A stretch of 64,000 nucleotides of DNA from Pseudomonas lutea (GTDB lineage Bacteria > Pseudomonadota > Gammaproteobacteria > Pseudomonadales > Pseudomonadaceae). The notes under the pieces are model-generated. The model was not told the DNA's origin, searched no databases, and saw only the letters and a program-made list of their open reading frames with translations. Shown in pieces: positions 1-6,845 of this stretch (position 1 is its first letter; every line of letters begins with the position of its first letter). The stretch covers positions 372,001-436,000 of the forward strand of contig NZ_JRMB01000002.1 of assembly GCF_000759445.1 (NCBI RefSeq), read 5' to 3'. A program made the translations under genes and the position numbers.

Positions 1-74
1 TGACGCTGGCGACGGGCCAGGTCCAGTTCCGCCAGCAGGGCATCCCAATGCTGCCGACTGATGCGCACGCTCAT
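1..74 (-). CDS. 5' end of an unidentified gene (runs off the left edge)
   Basis: Only the first 24 codons are inside the window, beginning MSVRISRQHWDALLAELDLA. Its ATG overlaps the stop of the upstream HTH gene (ATGA), so the two are translationally coupled. The fragment looks like a short amphipathic helix; no family can be named. The pairing with a small HTH regulator recalls toxin-antitoxin or regulator-effector pairs, but that is inference only. Confidence 0.6.
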   Translation of the reverse strand, partial: MSVRISRQHWDALLAELDLARRQR

Positions 75-439
75 GCCTCACCCCGCCAACCCGCGACACC
101 GAGTTCCCATGCCAGGCTGCGACGAATCGCAGCGTCCGGCTGACGCTTACCATTCTCGATGAGGTCCAGGTAGGAGGGACTAATGCCCACGGCGCGGGCC
201 AATTGCGCCACTTCGAGCCCTTTGGCTTCGCGCAACGCGCCTAGCTGATCGAATGAGGGGAGGTCTACCACGCCGGGGGCCGGATTCGCCGCCCCCACAG
301 GCTCGGGCGCAGCGCCTACAGAGGATGAAGATGCCTGCAATGGCGAAACTCCCGCCGCGCGTAACAGGGCCTGGTACTGGGCCCAAGGCAGCACGGCATA
401 TTCCGGCTCTCCATCCCGCGAAATAACCTGAATATCCAT
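71..439 (-). CDS. Small HTH (XRE-type) DNA-binding protein
   Basis: 122 aa. Residues about 1-30 form a short N-terminal module (MDIQVISRDGEPEYAVLPWA) of the kind found on antitoxin-like proteins. A linker rich in Ala, Ser and Pro follows. The C-terminal part is a Cro/C1-type helix-turn-helix (LREAKGLEVAQLARAVGISP, then a YLDLIENGKR recognition stretch). A purine-rich AGGGGGT lies just before the ATG. The stop overlaps the start of the next gene, so they form one transcription unit. It probably represses its own operon; that is inferred from architecture and coupling. The partner gene is cut by the window edge, so a toxin-antitoxin call cannot be made. Confidence 0.75.
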   Translation of the reverse strand: MDIQVISRDGEPEYAVLPWAQYQALLRAAGVSPLQASSSSVGAAPEPVGAANPAPGVVDLPSFDQLGALREAKGLEVAQLARAVGISPSYLDLIENGKRQPDAAIRRSLAWELGVAGWRGEA

Positions 440-579
440 ACCACCCCCTGTAGGACCAAAAAACGCTTGGTGCAGTCTTTTCTAAGTATGGGCGGCATCT
501 TAACAGCGGCGGGCGATGACTTGGGTAGCGCAATCAATCCAGGGATGGCGAGGCTGCATCACTGCCCGGCCAAACCCTG

Positions 580-1029
580 TCAGACCTTCTTTTCTTGCTC
601 AAGCAGCACAGGCGTCGCTGGCAAACGTTCGACCACCGCTAGCTTGTCCGGGTGTTGCTGCTCGCGCCAGGCACGAAACGCGCTGAGCTCCGCTTCAAGG
701 TGCTTCATCACCCAAGCGAGCACGGCGATGTCATCAAGCATTCCCAAGCCGGGAATCCAGTCCGGGATCGCATCCAGCGGGCTGAGGAAATACATCAAGC
801 CTGCCACGACCGAAAGAATAGCCTTGCCGCTGATCGCCCGGTACTCACCTCGCCAGTAGGCCAGGCACAAGGCTTGAAGCAGTTTCAGATCGTCCTTCAG
901 TTTGCCTAGCCGACCACCTTCGCTGGCGGCTTTACCCGCGACGGCAAACAGCAATGCGGGCAAACGCCCTGCTGCCATCAGGCGTCTGGCCATGGGCAGG
1001 TAACGAATGAGATTCCACGGTGCTTTCAT
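580..1029 (-). CDS. YkvA/DUF1232 family membrane-associated protein
   Basis: 149 aa from an ATG with GGAG eight bases upstream; a longer in-frame extension to 1119 lacks such a site. The hallmark DUF1232 motif is visible near residues 85-105: a hydrophobic helix followed by SPLDAIPDWIPGLGMLDD. The family occurs in many bacteria as small proteins of unknown function with one or two hydrophobic helices. No operon partner is evident: the HTH gene ends 140 bases downstream, and upstream is the DnaA-box intergenic region. Function unknown. Confidence 0.85.
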   Translation of the reverse strand: MKAPWNLIRYLPMARRLMAAGRLPALLFAVAGKAASEGGRLGKLKDDLKLLQALCLAYWRGEYRAISGKAILSVVAGLMYFLSPLDAIPDWIPGLGMLDDIAVLAWVMKHLEAELSAFRAWREQQHPDKLAVVERLPATPVLLEQEKKV

Positions 1030-1120
1030 ATCCACTCCATCATTACCGATAAAAATCGGGCTTAAGGTCTGCTTTACCATCTGCAGAAATGCACTGCCTA
1101 TAGCCGGCGGAACAGCCAAA

Positions 1121-1147
1121 GGTTATCCACACAAATTGTGGATAACC
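1121..1147. promoter_or_regulatory. Inverted pair of perfect DnaA boxes
   Basis: A 27-bp palindrome has 11-bp arms (GGTTATCCACA and TGTGGATAACC) around CAAAT. Each arm contains the consensus DnaA box TTATCCACA, at 1123-1131 on the plus strand and 1137-1145 on the minus strand. It lies about 90 bp upstream of the YkvA-like gene. No dnaA, rpmH or AT-rich unwinding element is present, so this is not oriC as seen here. It may be a DnaA-binding regulatory or titration site (inference). Confidence 0.7.
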
Positions 1148-1390
1148 TTGTGAACAGCGCTGTATTTCCAAGGCCAAGCCCCCGTTTTATAGGGCCTCGA
1201 CTTAGATAGCGCGTTTTTTACTCACATAAAAGCTGCACAAAGTTGTTGACTTAGCCCAGTTATGGACATTGGTGCCGGTGTGTTCCGAGCCGCTCAGTCT
1301 CCGACAAATCCCGGCTTCAGGCGCTACAACCTTCGCATATGGGACTCCGCTTCCCCTTACCCGGTTCGATCAAATCCACCCGGAAACAAA
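1148..1390. other. Intergenic region, no gene seen
   Basis: Between the DnaA-box palindrome and the FKBP terminator. It contains an AT-richer stretch near 1190-1260 but no convincing ORF, RNA or repeat. TTATGGACA at 1260-1268 only weakly resembles a DnaA box. Confidence 0.5.
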
Positions 1391-1418
1391 AATGCCCCGT
1401 CAAGACGGGGCATTTTTT
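1391..1418 (-). terminator. Intrinsic terminator of the FKBP gene
   Basis: A perfect 10-bp stem (AATGCCCCGT / ACGGGGCATT) with loop CAAG and U-rich tracts on both sides. It lies 26 bases after the FKBP stop on the minus strand and could also act on plus-strand transcripts. Confidence 0.85.
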
Positions 1419-1443
1419 AAGCAGCGATTAAACGATGAATCGC

Positions 1444-2232
1444 TTACTTCTTGGCGGCTGGCTTGGCCGGTTCGGCTGCCGGAGCAGCTTCTTCCTCTTC
1501 ATCAGCGCCGGCAGCAGCATCGTTGGCACCTGCTGCTGCAGGGTCCTTGATACCGAGCAGTTCAAGGTCAAAGACCAGAACCGAGTTCGCCGGGATCGTC
1601 GGGCTTGGGCTTTGAGCGCCATAGGCCAGTTCGCTAGGGATGTAGAGTTTGACCTTCTCGCCTACGTGCATCAGCTGCAGGCCTTCGACCCAACCCGGGA
1701 TCACACCGCTGACCGGCAGATCAATCGGGCTGCCGCGCTCGACGGAACTGTCAAAGACTTTGCCGTCAGTCAGCTTGCCTTCGTAGTGAACGGTGACGAC
1801 ATCAGTCGGCTTGGGTACAGGACCGTCGGCTTTCTTGATGATTTCGTACTGCAGACCGGAAGCAGTGGTGGTGACTTCCTTACGCTTGCCGTTTTCCTCG
1901 AGGAACTTCTTGCCGGCAGCTGCCGACTCTTCGCTCATCTTGGCCATGCGCTCTTCGGCACGCTTCTGCAGGTCGCCGAAGGCTGCAACCAGCTCTTCGT
2001 CTTTGAGCTTCTGCTCTTTCTTGCCAACGGCGTCTTCGATACCCAGCGCTACCGCTTTGGAATCCAGATCGTCCATGCCTTCCTGAGCCAGGCTTTTGCC
2101 CATGTTCAGGCCGATGCCGTAGGAGGCTTTCTGGGCCGGGGTTTTCAGCTCGACGGTGCTGGCTTGCTTGTCACAACCCGCGAGTACCAGACCGACCAGG
2201 GCAATCGCCGCTGCCAACCGATGCTGTTTCAT
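1444..2232 (-). CDS. FKBP-type peptidyl-prolyl cis-trans isomerase, lipoprotein
   Basis: 262 aa. The chosen ATG follows AAGGAAACAGA and opens a lipoprotein signal (ALVGLVLAGC, lipobox Cys about residue 19). Residues about 30-125 resemble the FkpA/Mip dimerisation domain (SYGIGLNMGKSLA onward). The FKBP catalytic domain covers about 130-225 (VHYEGKLTDGKVFDSS, then VIPGWVEGLQLM, then YGAQSPSPTIPANSVLVFDL). An Ala/Glu-rich low-complexity tail (about 30 residues, EEEE then PAAEPAKPAAKK) ends the protein. It is expected to assist proline isomerisation and folding in the periplasm, anchored to a membrane. Its own terminator follows. Confidence 0.93.
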   Translation of the reverse strand: MKQHRLAAAIALVGLVLAGCDKQASTVELKTPAQKASYGIGLNMGKSLAQEGMDDLDSKAVALGIEDAVGKKEQKLKDEELVAAFGDLQKRAEERMAKMSEESAAAGKKFLEENGKRKEVTTTASGLQYEIIKKADGPVPKPTDVVTVHYEGKLTDGKVFDSSVERGSPIDLPVSGVIPGWVEGLQLMHVGEKVKLYIPSELAYGAQSPSPTIPANSVLVFDLELLGIKDPAAAGANDAAAGADEEEEAAPAAEPAKPAAKK

Positions 2233-2424
2233 TCTGTTTCCTTGTTCATGCGCCAATAGGGCAAACGAGTAAAGCCGCGAGCTTATCAGGCTGCCGCGAT
2301 CAATGGCTACCGGCATGAGAGGGAGAAAAGGCAGATAAGTTCAGGTATCCAAAGGTTTTCTTGTTTGATCGAGAAATCCGTTCAGTTGCGGTTCAGCGGC
2401 CCGTCCTACGACATCTGAACGCCC

Positions 2425-5400
2425 TTAATAAACGTCGCGGACATAGCGCTGCTGCTCGGTCAGCAAGCGTAATTGCTCGGCCGCTTTTTCGAGACTCATG
2501 CCACCCTGCTCGCTGATGACCCCACGCAGCGTTTGATCCACATCCCGCGCCATACGCGAGGCGTCGCCGCAGATGTATAAGTGCGCACCCTCCTCCAGCC
2601 AGCGCCAGAGTTCGGCACCCTGCTCGTAAATGCGCTGCTGGACGTAAATCTTCTCCGCCTGATCCCGCGAGAACGCCAGGCTGAGCCTGCTCAACAGGCC
2701 ATCCGCCTGCATGGCTTGCAGCTCATCGCGGTAGTAAAAGTCAGTCGCCTGATGTTGTTCCCCAAAGAACAGCCAGTTATTTCCTCGATCACCCCGCGCG
2801 CGCCGTTCCTGTAAAAACGCCCGAAACGGCGCCACGCCTGTGCCCGGACCGATCATGATGATCGGTACATCGCCATCAAGGGGCGGACGAAAATGCCGCG
2901 TAGGCTGCAGGAAAACAGGCACCTCGCAGTCATCCGCGCGATCAGCGAGAAAGGTCGACGACACACCCTTTCGATGGCCGTAGCGCACGGCAGAAACGGT
3001 CAGGTGCACCTCATCCGGGTGTGCTTTGGCGCTGGACGCAATGGAATAAAGCCGCGGTTGCAGAGGCTTGAGATGGTCCAGCAACTCCTGCGCAGAGCAG
3101 CTGACGGGGAATTCGCGCAACACATCGGCCAACTGCCGGCCCCACAGCCAGTCCTTCAGCTCGCTTTTGAACGGCTCGGTAAGGAGGGTCTTCAGGTCGT
3201 TGCTGCCGTTGCGCTCGGCGATGAAGCGCAGCGTTTCCACGCCGGGCCGTGCGATTTCGACACGCTCGGCCAGCGCCCGACGCAGCGGCACATCAGTGTC
3301 CTGCGTAGCCCGCACCGGTTGCTCGGCATTCAGCCCTGTGAGTTCCAGCAGCTCATTCACCAATTCCGGGCAATTACGCGGCCAGACCCCCAAGGCATCC
3401 CCGGCCTCATAGCGCATACCCGAACCCTCCAGGCACAGCGCCAATTGCCGCGTGTCTTTGGCGGCACCGTTGGCGTTCAGTCGCCGATTCAGCACCAATC
3501 GAGCGCTATACGGCCGTTCCCGTGAAGGATAATCGCCAAGCGCCACGCCATTGTCGCCCACCGGTAGCGTAGGAAGATTCAGCGACAACGCCTGCTGCAG
3601 CCCGGCGAACCAGCCAGTCGCGTGGGTGCGATAGTCGCCGTCGCAATCGATTCTGGGGATCAGCGACGAAGCGCCCAAGTGTTGAAGTTGCCGATCGAGG
3701 TTCTTGCCGTGCTGACAGAAGCTGTCGTAACTGGAATCACCCAGCGCCAGCACGGCGTAGCGCAGCGCTGTCAGCGGCAGGTCCCGCGTCGCCAGGGCCT
3801 GCCAGAACCGTTGCCCGTTGTCGGGGGATTCGCCGTCGCCAAATGTGCTGCTGATAAGCGCGACGTTCTGCACGTCGTCCAGCCGGGCCATGGGGAAACT
3901 GTCCATGGCTGACACTTGAACAGCAACGCCTGCATTACGCAGATGGTCGCCGAATTGCCTGGCCAGCGCTTCGGCATTCCCAGTCTGCGACGCCCACAAC
4001 AGCGTCAAGAACGGCGCATCTCCGAGTGCGTCCTGCACAGCGGTCTCGGTAGAAGGCTCATCGAGAAAGCGGTGCCCGATCAGCTCCACCTTGCGCAGGG
4101 CCACCGCGCAATATTTGAATCCGGGTTGTCGTGAAACAGGGTCGACGGCGTCGTGGGTCACCGCATTGATCGCTAGGTTGTCGCCGTACACGTCGTTCCA
4201 GTGAAAAGGCGCGAAACAGTTACCCGGCAGTACGCGTTCGCTGATCATCGCAGGCAGCACCGCGAGCCCTCGTGCCGAACGAATCTCAACGCCGTCCCCC
4301 TCGCGAATGCCCAGCGACTGAGCATCGTCGGGATGCACCTCGATGAACGGCCGCGCGTTGAGCGCATTCAGTGTCGGCACTTTCCCGGTCTTCGTCAGCG
4401 TGTGCCATTGGTGCTGCAGGCGACCGGTATTCAGCACGATGGGAAATTCATCATCAGGCCGTTCAGCGGGCGGCATGTGTGGCCGTGGGAAAAATACCGC
4501 TTTGCCCGTCTGCGTCGGAAATATCGGGCCTGTAGGTCGGGTCGGCGCCGTGGCGCCCGCCAGAGTATCTCGCAAGCCAAGGTAGCGAATCGGGTTGCGC
4601 GTGCTTTCGTTGTCAGGTCCGCAGGGCCATTGCAGCGGTTGGTCACGCAGCCGGGCATAGCTGGCGCCACGAATGTCGTAACCGGTGTCCGGATTCCACG
4701 CCTGTTTTATTTCCTCGAACACGTCCTCGGCGCTGGCGTAAGTGAAGGCCTCGGCAAAGCCCATCTCACAGGCGACCCTGGCGATGATTTGCCAATCCGG
4801 CAGTGCCTGCCCCGGCGCATCGACCGCCTTGCGGGTCAGATTCAGATTGCGCTCGGAGTTGATCATCACCCCTTCCGCTTCGGCCCAAAGCGCCCCCGGC
4901 AAGAGGATGTCCGCGTAACGGTTGGTTTCGGTGTCGAGAAAGGCGTCCTGGGTAATCACCAGTTCGGCCGCCTTCAAGGCGTCAATGACCGTTTTACGAT
5001 TGGCGACGCTGGCCACGGGATTGGTGCAGATGATCCAGCAGGCCTTGATCACGCCGTCACGCATCTGCTCGAACAGGTCAATGGTGCCGCCGCCGGGTTG
5101 ATGGGGCACGCTGCCGCGGGGAATGTGCCATAGGTCTTCGATAAAGCTGCGATCGGCATCCACCAGCACCGAGCGTTGCCCTGGCAGGCCCGGCCCCATG
5201 TAGCCCATTTCCCTTCCGCCCATGGCATTCGGCTGGCCGGTCAGGGAAAACGGACCGCTGCCGGGACGACAAATCGCACCGGTGGCCAGATGCAGGTTGC
5301 ACACGGCGTTGGTGTTCCAGGTGCCATGGATGCTCTGATTCAGCCCCATGGTCCAGCAACTCATCCACTCGGCCGCGGAACCGATCATGCGCGCCGCTTC

Positions 5401-6231
5401 ACGAATGTCGTCCTCCGACAGCCCGGTGGTCTGCGCGACGCTGGCAGGCGTGTAGTCGGCCAGAAACCCGCTCATGGCGTCCCAGCCCTGGGTGTGGGAG
5501 GCGATGAAGTCCGCATCGGTGTCGCCGTTTTCCACCAGCAAGTGCAGCAAACCGTTGAGCAGCGCCAGGTCGGTGCCGGGTTTGATTTGCAGGAACAGGC
5601 TGGCCTTATCGGCCGTGGCGCTGCGCCGCGGGTCGACGACGATCAGCTTGGCCCCCGCTTTGACCCGGTCCATCATGCGCAGAAAAAGGATGGGGTGACA
5701 GTCGGCCATGTTCGCGCCGATGACAAAAAACAGGTCGGCTTTGTCGAAGTCATCGTAGGAGCCCGGCGGCCCATCAGCGCCCAACGACAGCTTGTAGCCG
5801 CTGCCCGCGCTGGCCATGCACAGCCGCGAATTGGACTCGATGTTGGGGGTGCGCACGAAGCCTTTCGCAAGCTTGTTCGCCAGGTATTGCGCCTCTAGGG
5901 ACATCTGCCCGGACACGTAAAACGCCAGCGCGCCAGGTCCGTCACGGTCCAGAATCCCGCGCAGTCTGCGGGCGGTTTCGCTGATGGCTACGTCCATGTC
6001 GGCACGCACTGGATCTTGATTGCGCTGATGGCGCACGTAGGCTGAGTCCATTCGCCCCGAGTCGGCGATGGCCTGGCCGCAGGTGGTGCCTTTGGTGCAC
6101 AGCCGACCGAAGTTGCTCGGGTGGGCTTTGTCGCCCACTACCTTGATCACCCGGTTGTGCTCGACCTGCATGACGATGCCGCAGCCGACGCCGCAATAAG
6201 GACACACGCTCTTGATGTGATTGATCGCCAT
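2425..6231 (-). CDS. nasA: Assimilatory nitrate reductase fused to a CysJ-like flavoprotein reductase
   Basis: 1268 aa. The N-terminal part (about 1-720) is a molybdopterin-dependent nitrate reductase with a 4Fe-4S site near the start (Cys10, Cys13, Cys17, Cys45) and a molydopterin-dinucleotide-binding C-lobe (VLNTGRLQHQWHTLTKTGKV). After about residue 755 comes a CysJ-type diflavin reductase: a flavodoxin/FMN domain (LLWASQTGNAEALARQF), an FAD-binding domain, then an NADPH-binding module (MIGPGTGVAPFRAFLQERR) ending in YVRDVY, as in sulfite reductase flavoproteins. The protein should therefore carry its own NADPH-to-molybdenum electron path and reduce nitrate to nitrite in the cytoplasm. The product feeds NirBD, encoded divergently. 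ATG at 6231 is preceded by AGGAAAC; a longer frame runs into the leader terminator and is rejected. Confidence 0.93.
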   Translation of the reverse strand: MAINHIKSVCPYCGVGCGIVMQVEHNRVIKVVGDKAHPSNFGRLCTKGTTCGQAIADSGRMDSAYVRHQRNQDPVRADMDVAISETARRLRGILDRDGPGALAFYVSGQMSLEAQYLANKLAKGFVRTPNIESNSRLCMASAGSGYKLSLGADGPPGSYDDFDKADLFFVIGANMADCHPILFLRMMDRVKAGAKLIVVDPRRSATADKASLFLQIKPGTDLALLNGLLHLLVENGDTDADFIASHTQGWDAMSGFLADYTPASVAQTTGLSEDDIREAARMIGSAAEWMSCWTMGLNQSIHGTWNTNAVCNLHLATGAICRPGSGPFSLTGQPNAMGGREMGYMGPGLPGQRSVLVDADRSFIEDLWHIPRGSVPHQPGGGTIDLFEQMRDGVIKACWIICTNPVASVANRKTVIDALKAAELVITQDAFLDTETNRYADILLPGALWAEAEGVMINSERNLNLTRKAVDAPGQALPDWQIIARVACEMGFAEAFTYASAEDVFEEIKQAWNPDTGYDIRGASYARLRDQPLQWPCGPDNESTRNPIRYLGLRDTLAGATAPTRPTGPIFPTQTGKAVFFPRPHMPPAERPDDEFPIVLNTGRLQHQWHTLTKTGKVPTLNALNARPFIEVHPDDAQSLGIREGDGVEIRSARGLAVLPAMISERVLPGNCFAPFHWNDVYGDNLAINAVTHDAVDPVSRQPGFKYCAVALRKVELIGHRFLDEPSTETAVQDALGDAPFLTLLWASQTGNAEALARQFGDHLRNAGVAVQVSAMDSFPMARLDDVQNVALISSTFGDGESPDNGQRFWQALATRDLPLTALRYAVLALGDSSYDSFCQHGKNLDRQLQHLGASSLIPRIDCDGDYRTHATGWFAGLQQALSLNLPTLPVGDNGVALGDYPSRERPYSARLVLNRRLNANGAAKDTRQLALCLEGSGMRYEAGDALGVWPRNCPELVNELLELTGLNAEQPVRATQDTDVPLRRALAERVEIARPGVETLRFIAERNGSNDLKTLLTEPFKSELKDWLWGRQLADVLREFPVSCSAQELLDHLKPLQPRLYSIASSAKAHPDEVHLTVSAVRYGHRKGVSSTFLADRADDCEVPVFLQPTRHFRPPLDGDVPIIMIGPGTGVAPFRAFLQERRARGDRGNNWLFFGEQHQATDFYYRDELQAMQADGLLSRLSLAFSRDQAEKIYVQQRIYEQGAELWRWLEEGAHLYICGDASRMARDVDQTLRGVISEQGGMSLEKAAEQLRLLTEQQRYVRDVY

Positions 6232-6249
6232 ATTCGGTTTCCTGAAAGC

Positions 6250-6302
6250 AAAAAAAAGACGCCCTGTTCTCACCCGTCGAAAAACGGAGAGCACACGGCG
6301 CC
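6250..6302 (-). terminator. Leader terminator (attenuator) upstream of nasA
   Basis: On the minus strand, GGCGCC...GGGCGTC forms an imperfect long stem (inner pairs CCGT/ACGG, CTC/GAG, TGT/ACA) followed by eight U residues at 6257-6250, 19 bases before the nasA ATG. Its 5' arm overlaps the second hexaloop hairpin (6294-6311), so the two folds exclude each other. This is the classic attenuator layout controlled by ANTAR antiterminators. Confidence 0.8.
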
Positions 6303-6336
6303 TTTGTCGTGAATATGGCAATCGGCGTTGATTGCC
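6294..6336 (-). promoter_or_regulatory. ANTAR-type twin hexaloop antiterminator RNA, nasA leader
   Basis: Minus strand. Hairpin P1 (6336-6317) is a perfect 7-bp stem, GGCAATC/GATTGCC, with loop AACGCC. Hairpin P2 (6311-6294) is CACGAC/GCCGTG (one mismatch) with loop AAAGGC. Both six-base loops have A at position 1 and G at position 4, the known ANTAR recognition pattern (NasR, NasT, EutV). P2 shares bases with the terminator. Binding by a NasT-like protein, encoded outside this window, would favour P2 and permit readthrough. Confidence 0.8.
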
Positions 6337-6351
6337 TTTAGGCAGGGCTTT

Positions 6352-6366
6352 GCAAACGGCAGGCCA
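6352..6366 (-). promoter_or_regulatory. Sigma-54 promoter for nasA
   Basis: On the minus strand TGGCCT-GCCGT-TTGC gives GG-N10-GC spacing, as required for -24/-12 promoters. Transcription would start near 6340, just before ANTAR hairpin P1 at 6336. Confidence 0.7.
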
Positions 6367-6463
6367 GCGTTGCTGGAAGTCGTGCTGGCCGTATCTCGCG
6401 CCGGTACCCGATGAATTCCAGCAGGCGGCGCCGGCTTCACGATGGGGCGGCTTGAGCGAAATC

Positions 6464-6478
6464 GCACTGTTGTTGTGC
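6464..6478. promoter_or_regulatory. NtrC-like enhancer site between nasA and nirB
   Basis: GCAC-N7-GTGC, 15 bp, has the dyad spacing of the NtrC consensus GCACC-N5-GGTGC. It sits 98 bp upstream of the nasA -24/-12 element and 135 bp upstream of the nirB one, so a single site could serve both. Confidence 0.55.
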
Positions 6479-6612
6479 CGATTCGGGCTGACTCAAACCC
6501 AGCTTTCGGGCGACAGGCTGTAGGCGCGCGCTTACCCGCGACGTGGCGCGCTGTGGCCAGAATCAAGGGCAGAGCGCGTCCATACCAGCGTGACTTGCTT
6601 ACTCAAGGCCGC

Positions 6613-6627
6613 TGGCACAGCCATTGC
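6613..6627 (+). promoter_or_regulatory. Sigma-54 promoter for nirBD
   Basis: TGGCAC-AGCCA-TTGC is a near-perfect -24/-12 element with GG-N10-GC spacing. The predicted start is near 6639, leaving a leader of about 207 nt that contains the twin hexaloop structure and terminator before nirB. Confidence 0.8.
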
Positions 6628-6719
6628 TACGCTCCTTGGCATGTCCAGCCTGAACACGCGGTTGGCAGCCCGGTCGGTCAATGTGGATCGCCAGCCTTCA
6701 ACGGCGTTGGGCTAACAAA

Positions 6720-6777
6720 GTTGCTGTCGACACTGTGGTCGAGTGGCAACCGATAAAAGAACAGGCAAAGGCGCCTG
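6720..6777 (+). promoter_or_regulatory. ANTAR-type twin hexaloop antiterminator RNA, nirB leader
   Basis: P1 (6720-6750): stem GTTGCTGTCGAC / GTCG-A-GTGGCAAC with one bulged A, loop ACTGTG. P2 (6762-6777): perfect 5-bp stem CAGGC/GCCTG with loop AAAGGC, the same loop as in the nasA leader. Both loops have A1 and G4, the ANTAR pattern. P2 overlaps the 5' arm of the terminator beginning at 6770, so formation is mutually exclusive. Confidence 0.85.
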
Positions 6778-6807
6778 GAACCGAGAGGTTCCGGGCGCCT
6801 TTTTTTT
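6770..6807 (+). terminator. Leader terminator (attenuator) upstream of nirB
   Basis: Near-perfect 13-bp stem GGCGCCTGGAACC / GGTTCCGGGCGCC with loop GAGA, followed by eight T (6800-6807) and 38 bases before the nirB ATG. A strong terminator in front of its own gene only makes sense as a regulated attenuator. Confidence 0.9.
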
Positions 6808-6845
6808 GCTTTCGAAAACCTGATTGGCCTTGGCCGGGACTCGAT

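Noticed and set aside
1148..1268. Possible chromosomal origin around the DnaA boxes
   Set aside because: Only two good boxes, no AT-rich unwinding region of the usual size and no dnaA, dnaN or rpmH nearby.
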